30,809 nt of DNA from a virus: positions 1 through 30,809 of IMG/VR virus record IMGVR_UViG_3300043419_001320; one strand, given 5' to 3'. Positions 13,464-22,118 of this stretch are shown piece after piece. The notes under the pieces were generated by a model, which saw only the letters and a program-made list of their open reading frames with translations, did not search any database and was not told the origin of the DNA. The position numbers were made by a program, and so were the translations under genes. Positions within the stretch are counted from its first letter, which is position 1. Each line of letters begins with the position of its first letter.

Positions 13464-13842
13464 AGATTATGTCATTTGGTATTGTAATAGAAGGCACATC
13501 AAAGAATTGTGTGTTTGCCGTTAATACAACATAGCCACGTTTCAGCAAACCTACTACACTTGCGTTTGTTAGATCGATATTTACAGCTGAATTTTGACCG
13601 TATACATCATAACGATAACGACCTGCCAACGTTAATGAACTAGTTGTTACAGTCAATTCACTTATTCGCACATTCTCATTCACTATCTGTGCTACTTGTG
13701 CAAGCTTATCTCCTGTTGTACTATTTTCCTCGTGCGTCAAAATAAACAAGTAGTGAGTAAATGGTGTGGCAAAATACTGCCTTGTTTCATCTAATTGTAA
13801 GTAGATGGTTTGTGCAGGTGTATCGGATTGTAAATATATCAT
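13453..13842 (-). CDS. Hypothetical structural protein (129 aa), beta-rich
   Basis: The 129-aa product starts MIYLQSDTPAQTIYLQLDETRQYF and is predicted mostly beta strand (THYLFILTHEENSTTGDKLA, ISELTVTTSSLTLAGRYRYDVYGQN, RGYVVLTAN), ending in IIYEP. Comparable short proteins occur beside capsid and tail tube genes in Bacteroidota phages and are thought to be minor structural or adhesion-like proteins; no firm role is known to me. It follows a strong terminator and overlaps the portal start by 11 bases, which couples the two translationally. Confidence 0.7.
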   Translation of the reverse strand: MIYLQSDTPAQTIYLQLDETRQYFATPFTHYLFILTHEENSTTGDKLAQVAQIVNENVRISELTVTTSSLTLAGRYRYDVYGQNSAVNIDLTNASVVGLLKRGYVVLTANTQFFDVPSITIPNDIIYEP

Positions 13843-13858
13843 AGTTTTGTTTTAATTT

Positions 13859-13889
13859 AAAAAAAGGGGCGGTAACTGGTACCACCCCC
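13859..13889 (-). terminator. Minus-directed intrinsic terminator after the tail tube gene
   Basis: On the minus strand GGGGTGGTA pairs with TACCGCCCC (nine pairs, one G-U) around a five-base loop, followed by seven T (13865-13859). On the plus strand the same site has a C-A mismatch, so it is built to work in the minus direction. It lies between the genes ending at 13923 and starting at 13842 and would reduce expression of portal and lysis genes. Confidence 0.85.
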
Positions 13890-13922
13890 TTCAATACACA
13901 ATGATACAACAGAACACAAAAA

Positions 13923-14498
13923 TTATCCTCCTACTGCATAAGGTGGATCAACAAGAATACCAGGGAAGTTCTCAAATGGAAGTTCTCCAGCGCCAAACGC
14001 AACCAAGTGAACAGCTGGAGCAAGTTCTTCAGCAGTAACTGTTACTTGATAACCCATCAAATCAGCTTTTTGTGCACCTGTTTGAACAGTACCAGCACTA
14101 AGATCAGCTCCCGCACCAGCGCCAATCATTAAAATTTGATCGTCATTAGTACGAACAAACACAACCATTTTTGCTTTTGCTAGATTCAAAAATTCATTAC
14201 GCAATACTTGTGTTAGTTTACCAAATGTCCAACTAACTTCTTGAGTAAAGAACAATGTTCCTGTTTCTAAACTCTTATTCACTGTTTCTACGTATGAACC
14301 AGAATTGCGAAAAGGTTGATAACGCCAAACTGTTATAGGATCACCAACGGTTCCTGGTAATTCAGATATTGCGCCACCAGGTCCTCCGTAAACTATACCA
14401 GAATCAAAATAGGTATAATTTGATACAAATATCTCTTTTACCCCACCTATCCCTTCAAGGCAAGATAATTCAAATCCTCTAGTTAAATCACAAGGCAT
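13923..14498 (-). CDS. Probable major tail tube protein
   Basis: The 191-aa product starts MPCDLTRGFELSCLEGIGGV and continues with EIFVSNYTYF, TLFFTQEVSWTFGKLTQVLRNEF, KMVVFVRTNDDQILMIGAGAGADL and a beta-rich end. Alternating strands with one central helix, small size and the position directly after the capsid gene fit a tail tube subunit, and I recall similar MACDLT-type starts in Bacteroidota phages. A minor capsid or decoration protein is the alternative. It lies between two intrinsic terminators, suggesting that its amount is set separately from the capsid and the portal. Confidence 0.55.
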   Translation of the reverse strand: MPCDLTRGFELSCLEGIGGVKEIFVSNYTYFDSGIVYGGPGGAISELPGTVGDPITVWRYQPFRNSGSYVETVNKSLETGTLFFTQEVSWTFGKLTQVLRNEFLNLAKAKMVVFVRTNDDQILMIGAGAGADLSAGTVQTGAQKADLMGYQVTVTAEELAPAVHLVAFGAGELPFENFPGILVDPPYAVGG

Positions 14499-14512
14499 AT
14501 TTTTATAGTTTT

Positions 14513-14539
14513 AAAAAAGGGGGCTATTAACCCCCTTTT
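14513..14539 (-). terminator. Minus-directed intrinsic terminator after the capsid gene
   Basis: On the minus strand AAAAGGGGG pairs with CCCCCTTTT around the seven-base loop TTAATAG, and the T run continues to six T (14518-14513). It is ten bases past the capsid stop. The stem is symmetrical, so it could work on the plus strand too, but no plus gene is nearby. It would trim transcription after the most abundant structural protein. Confidence 0.88.
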
Positions 14540-14548
14540 GGTTAATGA

Positions 14549-15442
14549 TTATGCTCCCCAGTAGGTGATGTCTTCACCAACCGCAATCTGTGCTCCAAGG
14601 TAGAAACGTGCACCGTAACGAACGTTTTGTGAACCATCAAGATTCTGCATATCCAAAATGAAAACTTCGTTCATTTGGTTTTCCTGCCATGTTCCCATCC
14701 ATAAGTTACTCTTTTGAGCAAATACAATGTTGTCAGCAGCCATACCTGGACATACATAGATTTCGTACATTCCAACGAAACGACGAGCAACTTCAGGACC
14801 AGCGGTTAAATACCATCCGTTACCTTCGGCGATTTGTGCTTCCATGTACTTTTCCCACGCGGCCTGTCCCATATACAAAGCTGGCTTTTCAGTAGCACCT
14901 TTAACAGCAGCGGGAGCAGTGTTGATGATGTCCCAAATAGTAGCAATGATATTACCAGCGGTGATTGCACCTGAACCAGCAGATACAGCGCCTGAACCAG
15001 CGGCCTTGATCAAAGTCAAGAAACCATCATATTGACCAGCTGTTGCATTAACACCATTCCACATGATTGATTCATTTGCAGCGGCAATACCGCCTGTCAT
15101 TCGCTCAATGATTGCATCCTGAATCTGTGTGTTTATACGACCACTCATTACATCAGTTGCAGACCAATCAATAAATAATTCTTTCTTACAGATTTGGCGT
15201 TGAACTTGGAATTCTTCCAAAGTCAAAATTCGCTCAGTCAAAGTGATTGTGCCTGTTGGCGTGAAATCACATGTGCCTGCGGCAAATGATACAGTGTCAT
15301 CAATTTTGCGTGCCACTGATTTGTAAGGCACGTTTGGCTTCATTGTAACGTAGTTAGTTGATACGTTAGATAGCAGAGCCTTTGCTACGATTTCACCAGC
15401 CAGCTCTCCGGCGTAGGTGGTGGTTAATACTGGATTTGGCAT
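14549..15442 (-). CDS. Major capsid protein (HK97-fold)
   Basis: The 297-aa product is the likely main shell protein. Features fitting HK97-type capsids are an early strand-rich part with TLTERILTLEEFQVQRQICKKELF, a long spine-like helix region (IQDAIIERMTGGIAAANESIMWNG), a Gly/Ala-rich loop (AAGSGAVSAGSGAITAG), the P-domain-like ALYMGQAAWEKYMEAQ and the VRYGARFYLGAQIAVGEDI end. It follows a coiled-coil scaffold gene and an XkdF-type protease two genes upstream, the normal head order. Length is typical. A strong terminator follows directly. Confidence 0.88.
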   Translation of the reverse strand: MPNPVLTTTYAGELAGEIVAKALLSNVSTNYVTMKPNVPYKSVARKIDDTVSFAAGTCDFTPTGTITLTERILTLEEFQVQRQICKKELFIDWSATDVMSGRINTQIQDAIIERMTGGIAAANESIMWNGVNATAGQYDGFLTLIKAAGSGAVSAGSGAITAGNIIATIWDIINTAPAAVKGATEKPALYMGQAAWEKYMEAQIAEGNGWYLTAGPEVARRFVGMYEIYVCPGMAADNIVFAQKSNLWMGTWQENQMNEVFILDMQNLDGSQNVRYGARFYLGAQIAVGEDITYWGA

Positions 15443-15466
15443 ATTACTTTATTTTTTATTCTTTAA

Positions 15467-16060
15467 TTAGTTACTTTGTTTAGCACGCAGATTTGCCATG
15501 AAGTCGCTGAATGAGTTACCATTCGAAGCAACTACAGGTGCTGCGTTTTTCTTAAATTCTTGAGACTTAACAGAAGGTACAGCAGGTGCTTTCTTAACTG
15601 AAGCAAGTTCAGTCTTCAATGCTTCCGCATCCTTCTTAGCAGTTTCTACTGCCGCTGATAATTGAGTCTTTTCAGTCTCTAGTGCAGCAATGCGCTCTGA
15701 CAATGAACCAATAACAGCAACGAGATCTTCGCTGCTCATTTCAGTTGATTGTTCTTCGCGTTCGATTTCGGTGATGGTACCTTCTTCGCCTACATAGACT
15801 TTGGTAACACCATCTTCTAACATGTATTCACCGGCTGGCACTGGCACTGGATTGCCTTCAGCGTCTTGAGTGTAGATGTCTACACCAACAACCCACTCAT
15901 CAGCTGTTGAGTAGATCTTAGTACCATCAGCCAAAGTGCCCTCAACCGCAAACTTTACTTCTGTTGCTGTTGCTTCCTCTTCGAACTTGATACCCACTGT
16001 TGAAGGATCAATGCCGTACTTGGAGAATACGGATTTGATTTGTTCTTTAATATTAGACAT
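15467..16060 (-). CDS. Capsid scaffold-like protein
   Basis: The 197-aa product has an N-terminal beta-rich part with GTLADGTKIYSTADEWVVGVD and PVPAGEYMLEDGVTKVYVGEEG, a coiled coil at about 105-155 (IGSLSERIAALETEKTQLSAA and following) and a basic C-terminal tail ending in SDFMANLRAKQ. A coiled coil with a short basic capsid-binding tail is the design of scaffolding proteins, and the DGTxIYxxADxW...PAPxGEYxLEDG block is common just upstream of capsid genes in Bacteroidota phages. The adjacent XkdF-like protease may process it. The call combines layout and context. Confidence 0.78.
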   Translation of the reverse strand: MSNIKEQIKSVFSKYGIDPSTVGIKFEEEATATEVKFAVEGTLADGTKIYSTADEWVVGVDIYTQDAEGNPVPVPAGEYMLEDGVTKVYVGEEGTITEIEREEQSTEMSSEDLVAVIGSLSERIAALETEKTQLSAAVETAKKDAEALKTELASVKKAPAVPSVKSQEFKKNAAPVVASNGNSFSDFMANLRAKQSN

Positions 16061-16120
16061 TTTTGGATATTTAGATAGATATAGACAATTTCAAAGTTTG
16101 TTTCATATAAAATATCATAA

Positions 16121-16149
16121 AAGAAAAAAGAGTCACCCGTTGGCAACTC
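16121..16149 (-). terminator. Minus-directed hairpin with T tract upstream of the scaffold gene
   Basis: On the minus strand GAGTTGCC pairs with GGTGACTC (eight pairs, two of them G-U) around the tetraloop AACG, followed by six T, C, TT (16129-16121). On the plus strand the two wobbles become mismatches, so it is directed to minus. It ends transcripts from the tail genes and protease, or acts as an attenuator if the -7-like element at 16209-16202 is a real start. Confidence 0.8.
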
Positions 16150-16201
16150 CTTTTCATTGTTTAAAACCTAAAACCAATTTACACACTAAACCAAGATGAC
16201 G

Positions 16202-16209
16202 CAAATTTA
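16202..16209 (-). promoter_or_regulatory. Possible minus-strand promoter -7 element after the protease gene
   Basis: On the minus strand TAAATTTG (16209-16202) fits TAnnTTTG and starts just after the protease stop. A CTTG lies about 24 bases upstream, slightly far for a -33. If active, it would give the scaffold and capsid genes their own transcript with a leader of about 130 bases that contains the hairpin at 16149-16121. Confidence 0.35.
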
Positions 16210-16216
16210 TATAAAA

Positions 16217-16807
16217 TCATTTTTTGAAATCAGCAAGTATTTGGTCTAATTCAAAAACCAATTCTGCTTCGTAGTTCTTTACACCACTCATAGCTACACC
16301 TACTTCGTTAAAGAAACCCTCAATACTATAACCTTTTACCTTACCTTCTTTAACATCATTCCACACGTGATCTTCATCAACCTTTGTTCCTATAAACCAT
16401 GTACCATCAGGCAGTTCAGGTAATCCAAGTTCTATACTTTTATCATTCTTGCCTTCCTTTAACCATGATTCTACAACTGTCACACCGGTTACTGGTATTT
16501 CATGTTGCAGGTTAGTGGTGTGTTGCAGATTCTTTTTGAAGAATTGATGCGCTATTGCCTGCACTGTTGCCTTTTCAAAGTACACATAGTACGGTTCGCC
16601 TTTGTCATCGTAACGCAGTATCTCCTTATCCGGGATTAACGCAGGACCATACAGCATTCTGCGTTCGTCATCGACTTTGGCAAGCTGCATCTTGCTCAAT
16701 GCAATCCAATTTTCTTCGATTGCTGGCATGTCTACTAAGCCCATTGCCGTAATACCTAAACGACCTTCTTCGTCAATTACACACTTAACTACTTTTCTCT
16801 TATCCAT
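16217..16807 (-). CDS. XkdF-like prohead serine protease
   Basis: The 196-aa product matches the XkdF-type phage protease family (peptidase S78_2), which trims scaffold and capsid proteins during head maturation. Family landmarks are VDMPAIEENWIALSK (25-39), MLYGPALIPDKEI, PYYVYFEKATVQAIAHQFF, NLQHEIPV with probable catalytic H102, VVESWLKEG with S114, LPDGTWFIGTKV and VKGYSIEGFF at 157-166. It precedes scaffold and capsid genes as expected. Unusually, the tape measure gene is directly upstream, so the tail module comes before the head module. The length fits a stand-alone protease. The call is strong; the exact catalytic third residue is not certain. Confidence 0.87.
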   Translation of the reverse strand: MDKRKVVKCVIDEEGRLGITAMGLVDMPAIEENWIALSKMQLAKVDDERRMLYGPALIPDKEILRYDDKGEPYYVYFEKATVQAIAHQFFKKNLQHTTNLQHEIPVTGVTVVESWLKEGKNDKSIELGLPELPDGTWFIGTKVDEDHVWNDVKEGKVKGYSIEGFFNEVGVAMSGVKNYEAELVFELDQILADFKK

Positions 16808-16825
16808 TTTACAAATTTAATTTAG

Positions 16826-18670
16826 TTATCCTATACGTGCTAAGTCTTCTACGTTCTCGCGTACTTCTTGCTGACTTGATACATCCCCTGCCAAAACATA
16901 CGCACGTGGTAAGTATTGATCAGGGCGATTTGCTACGAACTGCGCAGCAAATGGATTGAATGTTGCTGGTTGTGAACCGTTGTCACCTCCACCTCCACCC
17001 AGTGAAGGAGGTGTTGTGTTGTTATTGCCCGGTGTTGAACCACTACCTTGAAACTGCTGTGATGCGATTGTGGCAACGTTAGCAAGACCAGCAGCAACAG
17101 CTACACCAGCTGCTACAAATGGCGCAGCTGGAAATGCAACAGTAATTGGATTCTTTGCTGTGCTATTAAAAATTGAGTTAGCAGATTCATATGTACTAAT
17201 AGTTGCTTGTGCAATACTGATTGCCTTTTGTACCTTAAATGCTGCCTTTGCTGTCTTCTCGTTATTCTTACCAAATGCCGAAGTAATAGCTGCTATACCA
17301 TTCAGTGTTTGCTTTGCAAAATCTAACTTTTGCATCTGTGCATTCTTTTCAATTTGCGCAACTTCATCCGCATTCATCTGTGCAATAATTGCAAGCTGTT
17401 CGGCATTGCCTTTAGCAGCATCGCGCATAGCTGCATATTTTGCATCAGCCATGGCAATCTCTTTATCTACACCTTCCTGCATCAATTGAATACTAAAATC
17501 TTGTGCGCTTCGCTGCGCTTCTATTTCAGCATCAAAATCACTTATATCACTTTTAGCACTCTCTGGTTTAGTTTGGTCACCTTCAATTTGTGCTTTTAAC
17601 TTTTCACTTTGCTCATAAACCTGTCTGCGAATTTCCAACAAGCGTTGCCCTGCAGCTTCGAGTTTGCGCAGTCTATCTTCTTCGCGTTTTTGCGCATCGT
17701 CTTGCGCTTTTTGGTCTGCTTCACTAATCGTTTTGTTGATGTCACCTAATGCCTTATCGATGGCAGCATTTTCTTTGATAGCAGCGTCTAAACGTTGCTG
17801 TTGGTATTCATCCAACTTACCACCACGCTCAACAATTAGATTAGCTTGGTCAATTAAACTTTGATTAGCTTCTTTTACTTGATCGCTGTATTCTTTAAAA
17901 CGCTCACGCGCTTGCTTTAGATTGCCATTTGAAGCCTGTAGGATTTCTTGACTTTTTTTCTCTACATCACTACCTACAGTATTAGCATATTCCTTGACGT
18001 TATCTAATGCTTCCTTATTTTGTTGCTTAATTTTTTCGGCTTGCTCGGCTGCTTTTGTATTGGTCAATCCTATAGCATCGGATAATGAAAGCAAACTATC
18101 TTTAAGAAATGTAACAGAATCGGATATTCCTGTAAAGAAATCACCCAGTGCACCGCCCGAATTTTTAAGTGCCTCAAAGTTTGAAATGATTCCTACTAAA
18201 ACAGTCCCAAGTAAGAAAATAGGATTTGTCAATAGTGCCTTACCTAAAGTGCCCAGCGTAGAAGTCAAACCTTTTACACCTTCGCTTACATCCTTCAGCT
18301 TTATACTACCAGCATTCTGTGCAAATAATTTAGCACCTTCCGCAGCACCTTGAAAATCTAATGAAAATAAACGTGATGTAACAAGTCCTATAGAACCACT
18401 AACCTTTTCAAACGCACCACCTGCCTGTGTACCTACCGCTTGTGCTGCATCCTGAATCTTATCCTTTAGTTCCCCTGCTGCCTGCGATAAGTCACGATAT
18501 TTTTGCGTTTGTGGATCAGTGTTGGCTAACTGCTGTTGTAATTCACGCAACTGTGCTTTAAGCGATTTGCCAGCGTTATCTGCGCTATCAAAAGCACTAC
18601 CAAGTGCATTTAATTTTTGTTCACTTGATCCTGTGTCAATTTGAAAGGTCCGTACAATAGGTTCAGCCAT
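16826..18670 (-). CDS. Tail tape measure protein
   Basis: The 614-aa product is a rod-like tape measure, which sets tail length and is ejected during infection. It starts with the FQIDTGSSEQKLNALGSAFDSA motif and long coiled coils (LKAQLRELQQQLANTDPQTQ; about 220-460 rich in Q, E, K, A), hydrophobic segments at about 147-165 (NPIFLLGTVLVGIISNF) and 515-545 (VAFPAAPFVAAGVAVAAGLANVA), and a Gly-rich end (SLGGGGGDNG). At about 0.15 nm per residue it would give a tail near 90 nm, a rough estimate from the general rule. Start overlaps the upstream 57-aa gene (TAATG). Confidence 0.88.
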   Translation of the reverse strand: MAEPIVRTFQIDTGSSEQKLNALGSAFDSADNAGKSLKAQLRELQQQLANTDPQTQKYRDLSQAAGELKDKIQDAAQAVGTQAGGAFEKVSGSIGLVTSRLFSLDFQGAAEGAKLFAQNAGSIKLKDVSEGVKGLTSTLGTLGKALLTNPIFLLGTVLVGIISNFEALKNSGGALGDFFTGISDSVTFLKDSLLSLSDAIGLTNTKAAEQAEKIKQQNKEALDNVKEYANTVGSDVEKKSQEILQASNGNLKQARERFKEYSDQVKEANQSLIDQANLIVERGGKLDEYQQQRLDAAIKENAAIDKALGDINKTISEADQKAQDDAQKREEDRLRKLEAAGQRLLEIRRQVYEQSEKLKAQIEGDQTKPESAKSDISDFDAEIEAQRSAQDFSIQLMQEGVDKEIAMADAKYAAMRDAAKGNAEQLAIIAQMNADEVAQIEKNAQMQKLDFAKQTLNGIAAITSAFGKNNEKTAKAAFKVQKAISIAQATISTYESANSIFNSTAKNPITVAFPAAPFVAAGVAVAAGLANVATIASQQFQGSGSTPGNNNTTPPSLGGGGGDNGSQPATFNPFAAQFVANRPDQYLPRAYVLAGDVSSQQEVRENVEDLARIG

Positions 18671-18843
18671 TAGTAGATGAGTTTATAGATTAAATAAATA
18701 ACACTTAGTCCGAGCAATATGCGCCATGTATACAGTGTAACATACCATAACAAACGCTGCCATTTGCGTAGTGAGTAGTTATGTTCATTCTTTGTTGCGA
18801 TGCCAAGCTGGATGTAGCGCATTGAGTTTTTGATTGAATCCAT
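18670..18843 (-). CDS. 57-aa tail-region membrane-type protein
   Basis: A short frame starts at ATG 18843, one base after the upstream stop, and ends at TAA 18672-18670, overlapping the tape measure start. The product has a basic, aromatic first half (MDSIKNSMRYIQLGIATKNE, LRKWQRLLWYV) and a hydrophobic end (WRILLGLSVIYLIYKLIY) that could span a membrane. Its perfect fit between two large tail genes supports it. It might be a membrane or tail-tip component; no family recognised. Confidence 0.6.
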   Translation of the reverse strand: MDSIKNSMRYIQLGIATKNEHNYSLRKWQRLLWYVTLYTWRILLGLSVIYLIYKLIY

Positions 18844-18844
18844 T

Positions 18845-21800
18845 TTATGCTGTTTTTGATTGTTGGTATTGTAGTGAAGATGTGATTAGGAAGCCATCTG
18901 GATAACTTCCACCTGTAAACGTGATATTTATGCGATGTTCATCTGTGTCTGTTGTCGTATCGATTCCAAATGTGAAGACATTTGAACCGATTGAACCTAT
19001 TGTGCTTAGCGTAGTAATTGCACTGGCTGTTGCAATGCCACTTGTCTTATCAAGTGTGAAGTGATGAATAGAAGTTTCACTTGCTCCTGTTGTGTCTTTT
19101 ATAGTTACATTCCAAAGGCAACTCCATAAGGTTTCATCAGGTAGATTTATATATTCACCAGCCACGCCTTCGATATATAAATTTTGAGTTGAACCCGAAG
19201 TTAAGACAGTGACTAAACGTTGCAGCACAAATGTTCCAAATTGCGCCCACCCGTAATAAGGTGCAGTTGGATTACCACCACGATAACCACCACCTATGTG
19301 CAAGCCGGGTAGATTAGTTTCTACGTTTTTACCTAATGCATTGCTATTTGTATTAGATTTAGTTATTCTTAAATTACTTCCAACGGCTAATAGATTGCTA
19401 TTCGGGGATTCAATTAAGACATTGCCGCCTTGAATAACAGAATTCTCAATGGATAAATTACCTGATTGTGCTGCGCTCATTTGACCATTCAACATGGCTG
19501 TAGATTGATCAACTAATGAACTGCGGAATTGACCACCATTATTAAATGCCCAACATACACCATTGCTTTCATCCCAAAAATATCCATATCGTGAACAGCA
19601 ATCTTCTGTCGATTCTACAGGAGTACCATCGCTTTCAAATTGAACTTCTCCATTTGTGGTAATACCTACAGGTGTAGATGAACAGTCATTGATTTGATCA
19701 AGAAACTTAATCAATTTGACCTTTGTACTTTCCTGTAATCCTACTTTATAATCACTGATTTCAAGTATGCGCCAATAGCTGTCCTGAATCCAAATCTTAT
19801 CTGCAAAGCTGAATGTAAGTATATCCTTTAAGTCAAGCGCAAAGAATGCTTCCATTATTCTACCTTCAGGAGAATAAATCTCATTCATGTAATTGCGCCA
19901 ATACAAGTTAAACAGATTATTGTAAGGATTGGCTTGCACCGTTTGTACGTGTGGTGGCGTTTCAGGAGCCCAGTTTAAATCAAAATCTTTAACATTTGGA
20001 TAAGCATCGCTATAGTGATTTAGTATTGGAACTAATGTAATTGGTGATGCACTATTAGTTACATCGTTATACAAATTTACCTCCACAATCCCAGCATAAA
20101 ACAAGGCACGTGGACCGGGTGCAACAAATTCTATATTGTCATTGTAGAAACATTGAATTGGTGCAGCACTGCCCGGTAGCATTGCAGCAGGTGCGCTACG
20201 TGTTACAAGGCTAATCTTTTGATCACCTATAGCAAAGTCACTTGGAGCAGTTGATGGATTGATTGTGTAACCTTCAGCTTTAAAATCACCATATACACGA
20301 CCAGCATCACGATATAATTTGCTGTATGCGTCTTCCCCAGCTGTATAGGTAAACTGAAATGTTGCTTTTTGTATATCTACCGTACTTGAAATAACAACAT
20401 CTTTTGATATGTCTAATTTGCTAGTCCAATCTACTACATCACCTGTACCTAAATAATTGTTTTGCGGAATGATTGCTATTTGATTCGGTACAATTCGACT
20501 TGGTATGATTGCGCAGTTATGCATCTTAACTACGTCATTGACAAAATCAATCTGTCGCATATTAGGCGCATTCAAAGAATACGAAATAATTTGACCAGTA
20601 TCTAGTACAATGTTTGTTAAAGCAATATACGAACTATTTAACTCTCCTGAACTAGTTGGAATTTGTATGGTGGCAGTACCTATGTTAATCCAAAAGCCAG
20701 GACCTTCAGCACCTTGTGGACCAACAGAAACTGTACTGAAATTACGCGATACTGGTTGCAATTCAAATTTGACAATGTCACCAGATGCTAGATAAACACT
20801 ATAAGTAAAAGAAAAAAAAGTAAGATTAGTACCTACATTAGGTTGAAAAATAACAGTGCGAACTCCATTTATATTGATTGCTATGTTGACTCGTTGACTA
20901 AAAATTACGTTACTTTCAGCTATTGTTTGAAATCCGAATTGTCCAGCAAAGGTATATGTGCCAGCGCCCGGAACGGTGTATGTTCCTGTTCCAGCAGTAA
21001 AATCACCATTGTTATCAAATACTTCAGTCAATAAGTTATACGTTACAAATGGTCCAGAACCAACTTGTGGATCTGAACTGGTACTAAATACAAATGGAGT
21101 AGCATTGTAAGCGCGGAAAAAGTATTGATTTATATCACCGTCAATCCACAACTGCGGTGTATTGCAAAACGGCATCCAATAATCATTAAGTATGTTTTCA
21201 AGTGAAGATGCAACAAGGTCAAATCCTGCTTCCTTTACAATGTTGCGCAGCAGAAACCACCAACTCACGGCAGGTGTCAAATCAGCAGGATAAATTGGTG
21301 CATTTACATCGCGAATAGGTCGAGAACCGGAACTTTGATCATTGCTCCACTTTTGCGCACGATCACAAAGCGACCAAATACGGTCTGCTGTTTCAGTTGT
21401 TACATTTGCATATGTAATAGCTTCATTCAAATCCGCAAGTGCAGCAATATCACTTAGCTTCTTCTCGCCAATTGTGCGCACTAAGTCAGGTGTTTCAGCA
21501 TAGAAGGCTACCTCTACTTCATTAATGCGATTCATTTGCTTGTACACCTTGCGCACACGCAAATAACCACTAGCAATCGGTAGCGTATCTACACGAATCT
21601 CAGCAGGCAGTTTGTAAAAGAAATAGTTTTCCGCACCCTGTTCGGAGTTAGTATCGAATAATGGACCGATAGCTTTGATGTTGTTATCGGACATCGGAAT
21701 GCGAAATTCACGACTGAATGCGCCCTGTGCCGTGAAGTTGGATAAATCTTGAAACTTCCAGTTCTGCGAGATACTTTCGTTTTCGAATAGGTCAAGATAA

Positions 21801-22117
21801 CTATCTGCAACGATGAGCGTGTAAGCGTAAATAGAAACACCTTCATCGGTAACATTTGATGTGAATGGTTGGTCTACTGTTATCTCACCTGTGACTGTAT
21901 CGTATGCTGTAACATATCGCGTAAACAAAACAATTTCAGGCGAAACGCTTTGGTCGATGATTTCAATTTTGCTGCCTATTGTATAGAATGTTTCTTGTCC
22001 GGGACCACCAAAGCAAAAACTATCACCTGAAACAATAGGTGCGGTCAACGCGTCTGTTAATGTTGGAATTGTAGATACTTGCTCGCTTCTTACTATTAGT
22101 TGTACTTCTCCGTTCAT
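18845..22117 (-). CDS. Large tail hub / tail-tip structural protein
   Basis: This 1090-aa product is the largest in the window. The N-terminal half has conserved blocks I associate with Bacteroidota phage tail proteins: IVADSYLDLFENESISQNW, FSREFRIPMSDNN, YLRVRKVYKQ, and later WWFLLRNIVKEAGFDL and WIQDSYWRILEIS. These suggest a central tail hub contacting the tape measure. The last 300 residues include a repetitive beta-solenoid-like stretch (GNLSIENSVIQGGNVLIESPN, then GSNLRITKSNTNSNALG, LPGLHIGGGYRGG), like receptor-binding or self-processing tail-tip modules, and a beta-sandwich end. No catalytic domain is clear. It is two bases after the distal tail gene. The exact tail role is inferred. 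Confidence 0.72.
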   Translation of the reverse strand: MNGEVQLIVRSEQVSTIPTLTDALTAPIVSGDSFCFGGPGQETFYTIGSKIEIIDQSVSPEIVLFTRYVTAYDTVTGEITVDQPFTSNVTDEGVSIYAYTLIVADSYLDLFENESISQNWKFQDLSNFTAQGAFSREFRIPMSDNNIKAIGPLFDTNSEQGAENYFFYKLPAEIRVDTLPIASGYLRVRKVYKQMNRINEVEVAFYAETPDLVRTIGEKKLSDIAALADLNEAITYANVTTETADRIWSLCDRAQKWSNDQSSGSRPIRDVNAPIYPADLTPAVSWWFLLRNIVKEAGFDLVASSLENILNDYWMPFCNTPQLWIDGDINQYFFRAYNATPFVFSTSSDPQVGSGPFVTYNLLTEVFDNNGDFTAGTGTYTVPGAGTYTFAGQFGFQTIAESNVIFSQRVNIAININGVRTVIFQPNVGTNLTFFSFTYSVYLASGDIVKFELQPVSRNFSTVSVGPQGAEGPGFWINIGTATIQIPTSSGELNSSYIALTNIVLDTGQIISYSLNAPNMRQIDFVNDVVKMHNCAIIPSRIVPNQIAIIPQNNYLGTGDVVDWTSKLDISKDVVISSTVDIQKATFQFTYTAGEDAYSKLYRDAGRVYGDFKAEGYTINPSTAPSDFAIGDQKISLVTRSAPAAMLPGSAAPIQCFYNDNIEFVAPGPRALFYAGIVEVNLYNDVTNSASPITLVPILNHYSDAYPNVKDFDLNWAPETPPHVQTVQANPYNNLFNLYWRNYMNEIYSPEGRIMEAFFALDLKDILTFSFADKIWIQDSYWRILEISDYKVGLQESTKVKLIKFLDQINDCSSTPVGITTNGEVQFESDGTPVESTEDCCSRYGYFWDESNGVCWAFNNGGQFRSSLVDQSTAMLNGQMSAAQSGNLSIENSVIQGGNVLIESPNSNLLAVGSNLRITKSNTNSNALGKNVETNLPGLHIGGGYRGGNPTAPYYGWAQFGTFVLQRLVTVLTSGSTQNLYIEGVAGEYINLPDETLWSCLWNVTIKDTTGASETSIHHFTLDKTSGIATASAITTLSTIGSIGSNVFTFGIDTTTDTDEHRINITFTGGSYPDGFLITSSLQYQQSKTA

Positions 22118-22118
22118 G

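Noticed and set aside
16070-16090. Repeated TTGTCTAT word (also near 9122, 10331, 27865 and 30665) as a late promoter motif
   Set aside because: Copies occur in coding and non-coding places on both strands with no fixed distance to a start; a motif count is needed before any claim.
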